Assembly (NCBI RefSeq): GCF_007830455.1
Contig: NZ_VLLB01000006.1
Coordinates: 124,001 to 188,000 of the forward strand
Length of the DNA stretch: 64,000 nucleotides
DNA from: Pseudoduganella lurida
GTDB taxonomy: Bacteria > Pseudomonadota > Gammaproteobacteria > Burkholderiales > Burkholderiaceae_D
Direction of reading: 5' to 3'
A program made the position numbers and the translations under genes. The notes below the pieces were generated by a model, which was given only the letters and a program-made list of their open reading frames with translations, had not been told where the DNA came from and ran no database searches. Shown one piece after another: positions 36,056-44,750 of the stretch. Each line of letters begins with the position of its first letter. Position 1 is the stretch's first letter.

Positions 36056-38170
36056 ATGCCCGCTCCCATCGCCCACCTGCGTCCCACCGCCGCCGCCCTC
36101 GCAGCGGCCCTGCTGTGCGGTGCCGCCCATGCGGCCCCTGATCCCGCGCCGGAGGAGCAACAGCAGCAGATGACGACGGTGGTCGTGCAGGGCAGCGCCA
36201 TCGAGGACAGCTACACGGTCAAGGACAGCAAGGGCTCCGCCCGCCTCGACCTGTCGCTGCGCGAGACGCCTCAATCGGTCAGCGTGATCACCCGCGCGCA
36301 GCTGGACGACTTCCGCCTCGACACCGTCAACGACATGCTGGCCACCACCACCGGCGTGACGGTCGAACGCGTCGAGAACGACCGCACCTACTACACGGCG
36401 CGCGGCTTCGACATCACCAATTTCCAGTACGACGGCGTGGGCATCCCCTTCGTCTCCGGCCTGGTGCAGGGCGACCTGGACACCGTGCTGTACGACCGCG
36501 TGGACGTGGTGCGCGGCGCGAATGGCCTGATGTCCGGCACCGGCAATCCGTCCGCCACCGTCAACTTCATTCGCAAGCGCCCGACGAGCACGTTCCAGGC
36601 CTCGGCCGCCCTCACCTACGGCTCGCATGCGAAGAAGCGCGCCGAAGCGGACATCTCCGGCGCGCTGAACGAAGCCGGCACGGTCACCGGCCGCATCGTC
36701 GCCGCCTACCAGGATGGCGACTCGTACATCGACCGCTACTCGGCCGACCGCAAGGTGTTCTACGGCGTGATCGAAGCGAAGCTGGCACAGGACACCACGC
36801 TCACTGTCGGCCACTCCAGCCAGATCAGCGACACGAAGGGCGGCATGTGGGGCGCGCTGCCCCTGTACTACACGGACCTGACGCCGACCGACCTGCCGGT
36901 GGGCTACTCGACGGCGGCCGACTGGACCCGCAACCACTTCAACGACCAGAGGACGTTCGTGGAGCTGGTCCAGCGCTTCGGCAACGGCTGGCGCGCGCAG
37001 GCCACGCTGGCCCGCAACACGACGAAGAACGACGGCAAGCTGTTCTACACCTACGGCACGCCGGACCGCGCCACCGGCTTCGGCCTGTTCTCGTATCCGT
37101 CGCTGTACGCATCGGACAACCGGCAGACGCTGGCCGAAGCCTCCGCCACCGGCCAGTTCACGCTGGGCGGCCGGCGGCATGACCTGACGTTCGGCGCCAA
37201 CTGGTCCCGCTCCACGCTCGACGACGTGTCGCACTACGGCCAGGGCATCGGCACGGCGCTGGTGCCGCTGGACCAATGGACCGGCGTCTATCCGGAACCG
37301 GCCTTCGACGCAGGCATCGATGGCAGCGCGTATGTCGACCGCCGCAAGTCCGCCTTCGTTGCCGCGCGCTTCGATCTCGCCGATCCCCTGAAGCTGATCA
37401 CGGGCGTGACGCACACGAAGGCGGACAGCACCGGCAACGCGTATGGCGTGACCCGCTTCAAATCGGCTGCGAAGACCACGCCCTACCTGGGCCTGACCTA
37501 CGAGCTGGCGCCGGCGCTCACGGCCTACACGAGCTACACGGAGATCTTCAACCCGCAAAGCGAAACGGACATCACCGGTGCCACGCTGGCGCCGATGGAA
37601 GGCAGGACGCGGGAGGCCGGCGTCAAGGGCGAATGGTTCGACGGCCGCCTGAATGCCGCGGCCGCGGTCTACAAGACGAAGCAGCTGAACACCGCCGAGC
37701 AGGCCGGCATGGTCGGCGTGAAGGCCTATTACCGCGGCGTGGATGCGGAAGCGAAGGGCTTCGAGTTCGACCTGGGCGGCGAGCTGGCAAAAGGCCTGCA
37801 GGCCAGCGCCGGCTTCTCCGTGCTGCACCTGGAAGATGAACAGGGCAATGCTGCCCGCACCTATGTCCCGCGCCGCACGCTGCGCTTCTCCGCCACCTAC
37901 CAGCTGCCGGCCGTGCCGAAGCTGCGCGTGGGCGCCAGCGCGACGTGGCAGGACGACATCTACCGCAACGAAGCCGATGGCGCGGTGATCCGCCAGCCGT
38001 CCTACGCGGTGCTGGGCCTGATGGCGCGCTACGAGATCGACCGCCAGCTGTCGCTCGCCGTGAACGTCAACAACCTCGCGGACAAGAAATACCTCACGAG
38101 CCTGTACTGGAGCCAGGCCCTGTACGCCGCGCCGCGCACTGCCAGCGCCACGCTGAACTGGAAGTACTGA
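36056..38170 (+). CDS. TonB-dependent siderophore receptor
   Basis: Outer-membrane gated barrel for ferric siderophore uptake. The 704 residues have a signal peptide (to about AAHA, residue 26), a TonB-box-like stretch (TTVVVQG), a plug domain (about 60-170, with LRETPQSVSVIT and RVDVVRGANGLMSGTGNPSATV) and a 22-strand-type barrel ending ATLNWKY. It resembles FhuE/FoxA-like ferric hydroxamate receptors, but the ligand is inference. AAGGA precedes the ATG, and a perfect Fur box lies just upstream. No siderophore synthesis genes are adjacent. Confidence 0.94.
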   Translation: MPAPIAHLRPTAAALAAALLCGAAHAAPDPAPEEQQQQMTTVVVQGSAIEDSYTVKDSKGSARLDLSLRETPQSVSVITRAQLDDFRLDTVNDMLATTTGVTVERVENDRTYYTARGFDITNFQYDGVGIPFVSGLVQGDLDTVLYDRVDVVRGANGLMSGTGNPSATVNFIRKRPTSTFQASAALTYGSHAKKRAEADISGALNEAGTVTGRIVAAYQDGDSYIDRYSADRKVFYGVIEAKLAQDTTLTVGHSSQISDTKGGMWGALPLYYTDLTPTDLPVGYSTAADWTRNHFNDQRTFVELVQRFGNGWRAQATLARNTTKNDGKLFYTYGTPDRATGFGLFSYPSLYASDNRQTLAEASATGQFTLGGRRHDLTFGANWSRSTLDDVSHYGQGIGTALVPLDQWTGVYPEPAFDAGIDGSAYVDRRKSAFVAARFDLADPLKLITGVTHTKADSTGNAYGVTRFKSAAKTTPYLGLTYELAPALTAYTSYTEIFNPQSETDITGATLAPMEGRTREAGVKGEWFDGRLNAAAAVYKTKQLNTAEQAGMVGVKAYYRGVDAEAKGFEFDLGGELAKGLQASAGFSVLHLEDEQGNAARTYVPRRTLRFSATYQLPAVPKLRVGASATWQDDIYRNEADGAVIRQPSYAVLGLMARYEIDRQLSLAVNVNNLADKKYLTSLYWSQALYAAPRTASATLNWKY

Positions 38171-38204
38171 TTCCAGCCGTCCCGCGAGCGCCACTGCCGA
38201 GCTC

Positions 38205-38294
38205 CTGTCCCGGTGCCTGGCTCCATGACGCAAGCTCAGCCATTGCGTACTGTCCCGGTGCCTGGCCCCATGACACGAGCTCAGCCATTGCGGG
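38205..38294. repeat. Two tandem copies of a 45-bp unit
   Basis: Copies at 38205-38249 and 38250-38294 begin CTGTCCCGGTGCCTGGC and differ at about six positions. Each contains the GGTGCCTGG...CCATGAC words of the interspersed repeat family. The end of the second copy forms the last codons and stop of the ABM-domain gene on the minus strand. Confidence 0.85.
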
Positions 38295-38625
38295 CACGGC
38301 TGTCGGCGGGCACTTCGTCCCGCTCGTGCATGCCGTAGTCGCGGATCACGCCGGCGATGCGCAGCCGGTAGTCGGCGAATAGTTCGCTGCGGCCGGCGTG
38401 TTGCGCAATGCGGTGCGCTTCCAGGTTGCGCCACTGCCCCAGCGCGGCTTCGTCGCGGAAGACGGATAACGACAGCAGCTTGCCCGGGCTGGCCAGGCTC
38501 TCGAAGCGCTCCACCGAAATGAAGCCGTCGATCCGTTCGACCAGCGGGCGTAGCGCGGCGGCGTGGTCCAGGTAGCGCTGCCGGTGCTGCGGATGGGGAA
38601 TCACTTCAAAGATCACGGCGATCAT
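38281..38625 (-). CDS. Antibiotic-biosynthesis-monooxygenase (ABM) domain protein
   Basis: Small ferredoxin-like-fold protein of 114 residues, of the family that includes quinone-forming monooxygenases and haem-degrading IsdG relatives. The start MIAVIFEVIPHP fits the family and overlaps the P450 stop as ATGA. The stop codon lies within a dispersed repeat copy, so the C-terminal tail (about the last five residues) may be recently altered. Coupling to the P450 suggests a shared oxidative pathway; the substrate is unknown. Confidence 0.8.
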   Translation of the reverse strand: MIAVIFEVIPHPQHRQRYLDHAAALRPLVERIDGFISVERFESLASPGKLLSLSVFRDEAALGQWRNLEAHRIAQHAGRSELFADYRLRIAGVIRDYGMHERDEVPADSRARNG

Positions 38626-39752
38626 GGCGTCTCCTTGTCGATGAAATGCGGCATGCGGGCATTCGGCGCCGGGCAGTAGCGCCACGATACGGCTGGCAGT
38701 GCAGCCCTGGCCGGCAGTGCAGCCGCGACGATGGAATGCGCCAGCCGCGCGCCGGGACAGGCATGGCGTCCGCTGCCGAACGGCTGTCCCGCTACCAGGA
38801 TCAGCAGCATCGCATCGCCGGCCCGCACCATGGTACCGGCGATGGTGACGTCGCGTGCGGCAAAGCGGCGCGTGTTATGGATGGCCGGATCGCATTCCGC
38901 TACCCGCGCCACCAGCGCCGCCGATCCCTCTGCCGCACTACCATTCGCACCACCCGTTATGCCACCCACTGCACCACCGGTCGCAACATCCTTGGCACCA
39001 TCTCCAGCTCCGCGCAGCCGCGCCACGATGCAGTTGCCCAGCAGGCCCGCGGTCGCCTCGCACGTTTGCGTCAGCAGCCCGGCCAGGTTGGCGCACAGTG
39101 CGAAGCTGTCGCCGTCCGGCGGCAATGCGCGCCGTACCTCGGCCACCAGTCCCCGCGCTGGTGCCGCCTCGACCAGCCTGCGCATCGCATCGACGAGTAC
39201 CCTCGCGCCATCATGCGCCGCGTCGACCTGCGCGGGCGATGCCAGCCGCGCCAGGCCCGCCACGAACCGCCCCGCCGCCCAAGCGATGGCTGGCAGCTGC
39301 GGCGGCGGGCATCCCAGCAGGCTGGCGACCGTCTGCACCGGCACGTTGAAGACGAAGTCGTTGAGGGTGGCCGCATCGTGCACCGCGTGCAGTGCCACGA
39401 TGGCCTTCGCATGCGCCATCACCTCTTCCGCCGCCACCAGCGCCAGCGCCTGCCGGAGCGCCGCCTTCATCTGCGCATGGGGTGCGCCGTCGTTCATTCG
39501 TACCAGCGCGCCGAACAGGTCGCCGGCCGGTCCGCCCGCCAGCGCCACCGGCACCGGTTCGTTCGATGGTCGCACATGGCAGTCGGGGTGCGCCATCACC
39601 TCGCGCACGGTGGCGGGATGCGCGGCGACCCACAGGTTCGATGGCTCATCCCGCAGCAAAGCCGGCGCCTGCGCGAGCGCGGCGTAATACGGGTACGGAT
39701 CGTGATGCGTCACGGCCGCCAGCGCGCCGGCCGGCCAGGAGGGATCGTGCAT
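38622..39752 (-). CDS. Cytochrome P450-like protein with altered core motifs
   Basis: The 376 residues keep the haem-ligand loop FGSGRHACPG (Cys332). The K-helix position that should read ExxR reads RVAE (residues 283-286), a reversed charge pair. The meander region is almost absent: only about three residues separate the strand ending MLLILV from FGSG, where bacterial P450s have 20 or more. A Gly/Ala-rich segment (about 247-277) fills the I-to-K region. It may be a degenerate or specialised P450. It is coupled to the ABM gene and divergent from an ArsR regulator. Confidence 0.8.
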   Translation of the reverse strand: MHDPSWPAGALAAVTHHDPYPYYAALAQAPALLRDEPSNLWVAAHPATVREVMAHPDCHVRPSNEPVPVALAGGPAGDLFGALVRMNDGAPHAQMKAALRQALALVAAEEVMAHAKAIVALHAVHDAATLNDFVFNVPVQTVASLLGCPPPQLPAIAWAAGRFVAGLARLASPAQVDAAHDGARVLVDAMRRLVEAAPARGLVAEVRRALPPDGDSFALCANLAGLLTQTCEATAGLLGNCIVARLRGAGDGAKDVATGGAVGGITGGANGSAAEGSAALVARVAECDPAIHNTRRFAARDVTIAGTMVRAGDAMLLILVAGQPFGSGRHACPGARLAHSIVAAALPARAALPAVSWRYCPAPNARMPHFIDKETP

Positions 39753-39827
39753 GGGAGTCCTTTACTGGAAGCGATGCGGTGCAGTATCCTGAAAAGCCCA
39801 CGTACACACTTCGCCCGGGAGCGAATC

Positions 39828-40511
39828 ATGGATGCAGACAACCGCCTGGCGCGCATCGCCGCCGCCATCGCCGAACCGGCCCGCGCGCGCATGCTGTGCT
39901 GCCTGCTCGACGGCCATGCGCGTACCAGCACCGAGCTGTCCGTCGTTGGCGAAGTGGGCGCCTCCACGGCCAGCGCGCACCTGGCGCGGCTGAAGGAAGA
40001 CGGCCTGCTGCGCCAGCTCGCGCAAGGCAAGCACCGCTACTACAGCCTGGCCGGCCCGGAGGTCGCCACGGCCCTCGAAGCGCTGCTGGTCGTGGCCGGC
40101 GTACCCCGCCCGCCCTTCCGCCCGAGCACGCCCAGCCGGCTGCGCCAGGCCCGCACCTGCTACGACCACATGGCCGGCAGCGTCGCCGTCTCCCTGCACG
40201 ATCACTTCACGCGGCAGGGCTGGCTCATCGAGACCGGGGATGGTTACACACTTTCCCGGCCTGGTGAACAACGCTTCGCCGCGCTCGGCCTGGACGTGGC
40301 TGCCCTGCGCCGCCAGCGCCGCCGCTTCGCCTGCCCCTGCCTGGACTGGAGCGAACGCACGCCGCACCTGGGCGGTTCGCTGGGCGCGGCGCTGCTGCAA
40401 CTGGCGCTGCAAAAGCGCTGGGTCGAGCAGGATCTGGACAGCCGCGCCCTGACCGTGTCGCCGCGCGGCCACAGGCGCATGCTGCAGGCCTTCGATCTGG
40501 CGGAACCGTAA
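39828..40511 (+). CDS. ArsR-family transcriptional regulator
   Basis: Winged-helix regulator of 227 residues. The N-terminal domain (about 5-90) has the ArsR helix-turn-helix (STASAHLARLKEDGLL). A C-terminal domain of about 120 residues is longer than in small metal sensors and contains CPCLDW, a possible metal or redox site. The start follows GGGAG by about seven bases. It is divergent from the P450/ABM pair across a 75-bp gap, so it probably controls that pair. Confidence 0.88.
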   Translation: MDADNRLARIAAAIAEPARARMLCCLLDGHARTSTELSVVGEVGASTASAHLARLKEDGLLRQLAQGKHRYYSLAGPEVATALEALLVVAGVPRPPFRPSTPSRLRQARTCYDHMAGSVAVSLHDHFTRQGWLIETGDGYTLSRPGEQRFAALGLDVAALRRQRRRFACPCLDWSERTPHLGGSLGAALLQLALQKRWVEQDLDSRALTVSPRGHRRMLQAFDLAEP

Positions 40512-40570
40512 GCACCCTTTAAGACAGCCGCCCGATGATGGATTTTCACCACCACCACAGGAGCCCCGCC

Positions 40571-41269
40571 ATGCCTTTCCAGCTGAAAGAATCGATCCGT
40601 GCCAACAAGGGCTTTCTCGCCTTCCTGCTGCTGTTCGGGATTTTCCGCACCGCCGTGGCGGACTGGAATCCGATCCCGTCCGGCTCGATGCGCCCGAACC
40701 TGCTGGAAGGCGACGTGGTGTTCGTCAACCGCCTGGCCTACGACGTGAAGGTGCCGCTGACGGACATCTCGCTGGCCCACACCGGCGACCCGCAGCGCGG
40801 CGATGTGGTCACGTTTTCGTCGCCGGAGGACGGCACGCGGCTGATCAAGCGCATCGCCGCCCTGCCCGGCGACACCGTCGAGCTGCGCGGCGAGCGGCTG
40901 CTGATCAACGGGCGGCAGGCCGATTACACCGTGATCGGCAACGCGGTGGAACACATGGCGCCGCTGGGCGACCTGCAGGCGCTGCACCTGCGCGAGCACA
41001 GCGGCACTGCCGACTACCGCATCCAGGTGCTGCCGCAGGTGACGGCCATGCGCGACTTCGGCCCCGTTACCGTGCCGGCGGACAGCTACCTGATGCTGGG
41101 CGATAACCGCGACAACAGCGGCGACTCGCGCGTGTTCGGCACCGTGCCAAGGAACCTGCTGATCGGCCGCGCCGAACGCATCCTCGTCTCGGCCGACATC
41201 AAAGGCAACTGGGCACCACGCACGGAACGCATCGGCATGAGCCTGCGACAGGTGGCGCACGCCGAATGA
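40571..41269 (+). CDS. Signal peptidase I paralogue (S26A)
   Basis: Membrane serine protease that removes signal peptides. The 232 residues have one N-terminal membrane segment (about 14-30), the catalytic serine in IPSGSMRPN (Ser39), the catalytic lysine in TRLIKRIAALPGD (Lys93) and the GDNRDNSGDSR motif. It has one membrane helix rather than the two of many proteobacterial LepB proteins, and it is not next to lepA or rnc, so it is likely an additional signal peptidase. The start follows AGGAG. It lies 31 bases before an ABC transporter pair. Confidence 0.9.
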   Translation: MPFQLKESIRANKGFLAFLLLFGIFRTAVADWNPIPSGSMRPNLLEGDVVFVNRLAYDVKVPLTDISLAHTGDPQRGDVVTFSSPEDGTRLIKRIAALPGDTVELRGERLLINGRQADYTVIGNAVEHMAPLGDLQALHLREHSGTADYRIQVLPQVTAMRDFGPVTVPADSYLMLGDNRDNSGDSRVFGTVPRNLLIGRAERILVSADIKGNWAPRTERIGMSLRQVAHAE

Positions 41270-41300
41270 TAAGATCGGCGCTCAACCATTCGGGAGCGCC

Positions 41301-42017
41301 ATGATCGAATTCGACGGCCTGGCCAAGCGCTATGGCGACTACGACGCGGTACGGCCGCTGCACCTGGCCGTCGGCCGCGGCGAAGTGTTCGGCTTCCTGG
41401 GCCCGAACGGCGCCGGCAAGACGACCACGATCCGCATGATGATGGGCATCCTCGTGCCCAGCGCGGGCCGGGTGCTGGTCGATGGACTGGACTGCCATCG
41501 CGATGCCGCCGAAGTGAAGCGCCACGTCGGCTACCTGCCCGACAACCCGATCTTCTACGATTACCTGCGCGGCCGCGAGATCCTGCAGTTCGTCGCCGAG
41601 ATGCACGGCTTCCGGCGCAACGATGCGGCCGCGCGCGCCGAACAGCTGCTCGACGAATTCGGGCTGGACGACGTGTCCGAGGAATATGCCGTCAACTACT
41701 CGATGGGCATGAAGAAGAAGCTGGGCCTGGCCTGCGCGCTGGTGCACGACCCGGCCGTGCTGATCCTCGACGAACCGATCAACGGCCTCGACCCGCGCGC
41801 CGCGCGTGACGTGCAGGACCTTCTCATCGGCCGTGCCGCGGCCGGCAAGACGATCTTCGTCTCCACCCACCTGCTCGACATGGCGCAGCGCATGTGCGCC
41901 CGCGTGGGCATCATCCACCGCGGCAGCCTGGTCGCCACCGGCGCGCTGGACGAGCTGCGCACGGATGCCGGCACCTCGCTGGAACAGGTCTTCCTGAACC
42001 TCACGGAAGAGGCATGA
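41301..42017 (+). CDS. ABC transporter ATP-binding protein (NatA/ABC-2 type)
   Basis: ATPase of an ABC-2 exporter. The 238 residues show Walker A GPNGAGKTT, signature YSMGMKKKLG (a variant of LSGGQ) and Walker B VLILDEP. It overlaps the permease-protease gene by three bases and probably follows the signal peptidase gene in one operon. The substrate is unknown. Confidence 0.92.
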   Translation: MIEFDGLAKRYGDYDAVRPLHLAVGRGEVFGFLGPNGAGKTTTIRMMMGILVPSAGRVLVDGLDCHRDAAEVKRHVGYLPDNPIFYDYLRGREILQFVAEMHGFRRNDAAARAEQLLDEFGLDDVSEEYAVNYSMGMKKKLGLACALVHDPAVLILDEPINGLDPRAARDVQDLLIGRAAAGKTIFVSTHLLDMAQRMCARVGIIHRGSLVATGALDELRTDAGTSLEQVFLNLTEEA

Positions 42018-44320
42018 ACGGGCCGGTCAGCGGGGCAGGCGCGGCATGGCTGCTGGCGCGGCTGCGCATCCGGCGGCTGCTGAACCTGGCCAGCACGCCG
42101 CTGCGCCGGAAGAAGCCCGGCCGTGCCGCCACGGCCAGCAAGCGCCGCGGCCGCTGGCTCCTGCCGGTGTTCGTGGCGCTCATGATGACGCTGGCCTTCA
42201 CCCACATGTCGTACGGGATAGTGCTGAACCTGCAGTGCGAACTGGCGCCGGGCACGGCCTGCGATGCGCAGATGCAGGAGAGCGAGCGCCAGCAGGTGGC
42301 GGCGGGAGAACTGGCCGGTGGATCGTTCGGCCCCGCCGTCAAGGCGGGGCTGGCGCTGGAGCTGACGCTGCTCTGGCTCGTCGCGCTGCTGGTGCCACTG
42401 GGCAGCCGCGAACTGGCGCAGCCGGACTGGGACCTGGAATGGCTCGTCACCCTGCCCGTGCAGCGCAAGGCCCTGCTGTGGGCGCGCGTGCTGGAACGCA
42501 GCGTCACCAATCCGACCGGCATGCTGGTGCTGTGGCCCACGTGCGCCGTGATCGCCTGGCTGGCGGGCCTGCGCTGGAGCGCACCCTTTGCCGCGCTGGC
42601 CGCCGCGCTGGTCCTGCTATTGCTCGCGGCCGTCCTGCGCACGCTGGCCGACACCGGCCTGCGCCTGCGCCTGGCCCCTTCCCAGCTGCGCAACCTGCAG
42701 GCGGCCATCTCGCTGGCGGCGATGCCGCTGATCTACCTCGTCATCGCGCTGTCGCTGCCCGGCGGCGGCGTGACGATGGAGTGGGCCCGTGCCTGGCCTG
42801 CCTGGACCCTGTGGACGCCGCCCGGTGTGGCGCTGCAATGGCTGGAAGCACGCACCCTGTCGGCGACGCTGGGCTGGTTCGCCGTGCTGGCGGCGCAGGC
42901 GGCGCTGCTGGCGTGGGCCGGCGTGGCGCTGCTGGCGCACCTGCTGTCGGCCGGCGTGGTGGCGACCAGCTCGCGCGAATCGAGCCGTTCCGCACGCACT
43001 GCCGGCAAGCCGCTGCGCACGCTGCCCGCCACCCCGCTGCAGCGCCGCGAACTGCGCCTGCTGGGGCGCGACCGCACCTTCCTCGTGCAGAGCCTGCTGG
43101 TGCCGGTGGTGATCATCGGCAGCCAGATGCTGTTCAGTGGCCGCCTCCACGATGTCGCGCAGCTGGGGCAGGACCAGATGCTGCTGGCCTCCATCGCGTT
43201 CGGGCTGGGCAGCTACGTGCTGCTGCTGTCCGCCTTCCAGACCATCAACACGGAAGGCCAGTCGCTGTGGATGCTGTACACCTTCCCGCACACGCTGGAG
43301 CGCATGCTGGTGCAGAAGGCGCAGCTGTGGGCCGTGCTGGCGCTGGCCTACCCGGCCGCCGTGTTCTCGATCGGCATCGCCTACACGCCGCATATCGATG
43401 CGCAACTGGCGGCGCGCATGCTGCTCGTCGCCCTCGGCATGCCCGTCTTCGCGCTGATCGCCGTGGCGCTGGGCGTGTGGGCCTCCGACCCGCTGGCGCA
43501 GGAAGCCCATGCGCGCGTGCGGCCCACCTACGTCTACCTGTATTCGATGCTGGCGGCGTTGTATGGCTTCGCGCTGTACACGGAAGTCTGGCAGTACCGG
43601 CTGGCCGTCGTGGTGCTGGTGGCCTCCCTCGCACTGGCCTTGTGGCAGAAGGCACGCGACCACCTGCCGTACCTGCTCGACCCGACTGCCGCGCCGCCGC
43701 CGCGCGTATCGGCAGCCGACGGCATGGTGGCCGCCCTGCTGTTCTTCGCGGTCCAGGCCATCGCCTTGGCGGTGGTGCACCGGAGCGACGGCCCGCCGCC
43801 GCTGTCGCAACTGGCCATCGCGCTGGCCGTGGCGGGTGTCGTCGTGTATGGCCTGATGCGGCTGGCCTACTGGCGCATGGGCACCAGCGGCGTGCCGGTG
43901 CTGCTGGCGGGGCCGGTGCTGCCGGCCGTGACCACGGGCCTCGCCTGCGCCGTGCCGGCGATCGCCGTCGGCGTGCTGTGGATGCTGGCGCTGCGCCACT
44001 TCCATGTGCCGCTTCCCCAGACGGGTGGCGGCATCGCGCCGTGGCTGCTGCTGGCGGTGGCCTGCGTGGCCGCGCCGCTGTGCGAGGAATTCATCTTCCG
44101 CGGCCTGCTGTTCGGCGGCCTGCGGCGTTCGCTGCCCCGTGCTGCGGCAATGGCAGCCAGCGCGGCGCTGTTCGCGGTGGTGCATCCGCCGCTGTCCATG
44201 CTGCCCGTGTTCGTGCTGGGTCTATGCACCGCCTACGCCTTCGACCGCCAGCGCGGCCTGCTCGCACCGGCCATCGCGCATGCCGTCTATAACGCGGCGA
44301 TGATCGCGGCGCAGGCGTAA
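42014..44320 (+). CDS. ABC-2 permease fused to a CPBP (Rce1/Abi) intramembrane protease domain
   Basis: The 768-residue membrane protein has an ABC-2 permease region (to about residue 560, with helices near 48-65, 115-135 and 180-260 among others). The C-terminal CPBP domain holds the catalytic motifs EEFIFR (Glu691, Glu692, Arg696), FAVVH (Phe720, His724) and HAVYN (His756, Asn760). One polypeptide may therefore both export and process a peptide. A signal peptidase and the ABC ATPase are its upstream partners. The natural substrate is not visible. Confidence 0.88.
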   Translation: MNGPVSGAGAAWLLARLRIRRLLNLASTPLRRKKPGRAATASKRRGRWLLPVFVALMMTLAFTHMSYGIVLNLQCELAPGTACDAQMQESERQQVAAGELAGGSFGPAVKAGLALELTLLWLVALLVPLGSRELAQPDWDLEWLVTLPVQRKALLWARVLERSVTNPTGMLVLWPTCAVIAWLAGLRWSAPFAALAAALVLLLLAAVLRTLADTGLRLRLAPSQLRNLQAAISLAAMPLIYLVIALSLPGGGVTMEWARAWPAWTLWTPPGVALQWLEARTLSATLGWFAVLAAQAALLAWAGVALLAHLLSAGVVATSSRESSRSARTAGKPLRTLPATPLQRRELRLLGRDRTFLVQSLLVPVVIIGSQMLFSGRLHDVAQLGQDQMLLASIAFGLGSYVLLLSAFQTINTEGQSLWMLYTFPHTLERMLVQKAQLWAVLALAYPAAVFSIGIAYTPHIDAQLAARMLLVALGMPVFALIAVALGVWASDPLAQEAHARVRPTYVYLYSMLAALYGFALYTEVWQYRLAVVVLVASLALALWQKARDHLPYLLDPTAAPPPRVSAADGMVAALLFFAVQAIALAVVHRSDGPPPLSQLAIALAVAGVVVYGLMRLAYWRMGTSGVPVLLAGPVLPAVTTGLACAVPAIAVGVLWMLALRHFHVPLPQTGGGIAPWLLLAVACVAAPLCEEFIFRGLLFGGLRRSLPRAAAMAASAALFAVVHPPLSMLPVFVLGLCTAYAFDRQRGLLAPAIAHAVYNAAMIAAQA

Positions 44321-44327
44321 GCGCCGA

Positions 44328-44621
44328 TTACATCAGCCGCGCCGGAAACACGCGCCCGATCGCCCACATGGCGCCCGCACCCAGCGCGCTGGTGCCGAAG
44401 GTGGCCAGCACGATCATCGCGGCCAGGTTGTGTTCGCCGTACATATCGGCGGCAACGATGCAGCCGAAGGCCACGATCAGCTGCAGCGGCACGATGATGC
44501 GCAGCGGGCGTGTCGCCAGCCGGTAGCCGCGCAGGTACAGCTTGCGCGCGACGAGCAGCGCCGGCCCGCACAGCACGGTGAGAAAAACGGCGGTCATCAG
44601 GATCAGTTGCAACAGGCGCAT
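44328..44621 (-). CDS. Small membrane protein of unknown function
   Basis: The 97 residues contain three hydrophobic segments (about 5-22, 42-58 and 66-88). No known family is recognised. It is convergent with the ABC-CPBP gene, ending eight bases away. Codon use looks normal for the region. Confidence 0.65.
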   Translation of the reverse strand: MRLLQLILMTAVFLTVLCGPALLVARKLYLRGYRLATRPLRIIVPLQLIVAFGCIVAADMYGEHNLAAMIVLATFGTSALGAGAMWAIGRVFPARLM

Positions 44622-44750
44622 GGGGCTTCATCGACGGTGGCGGGACCGACAGCATACTGCAAGCCGTGGCAGCGCGAGCCGGGCGCTTCGAGATCGATTT
44701 TAATGCTATGTTGGCAATAACGATCCATCTCCCATTTGCTCAAATTTCCC

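Noticed and set aside
35627..38434. A 935-codon open frame on the minus strand
   Set aside because: It covers the TonB receptor in antisense; the translation is low-complexity Ala/Arg/Val/Gly sequence without motifs.
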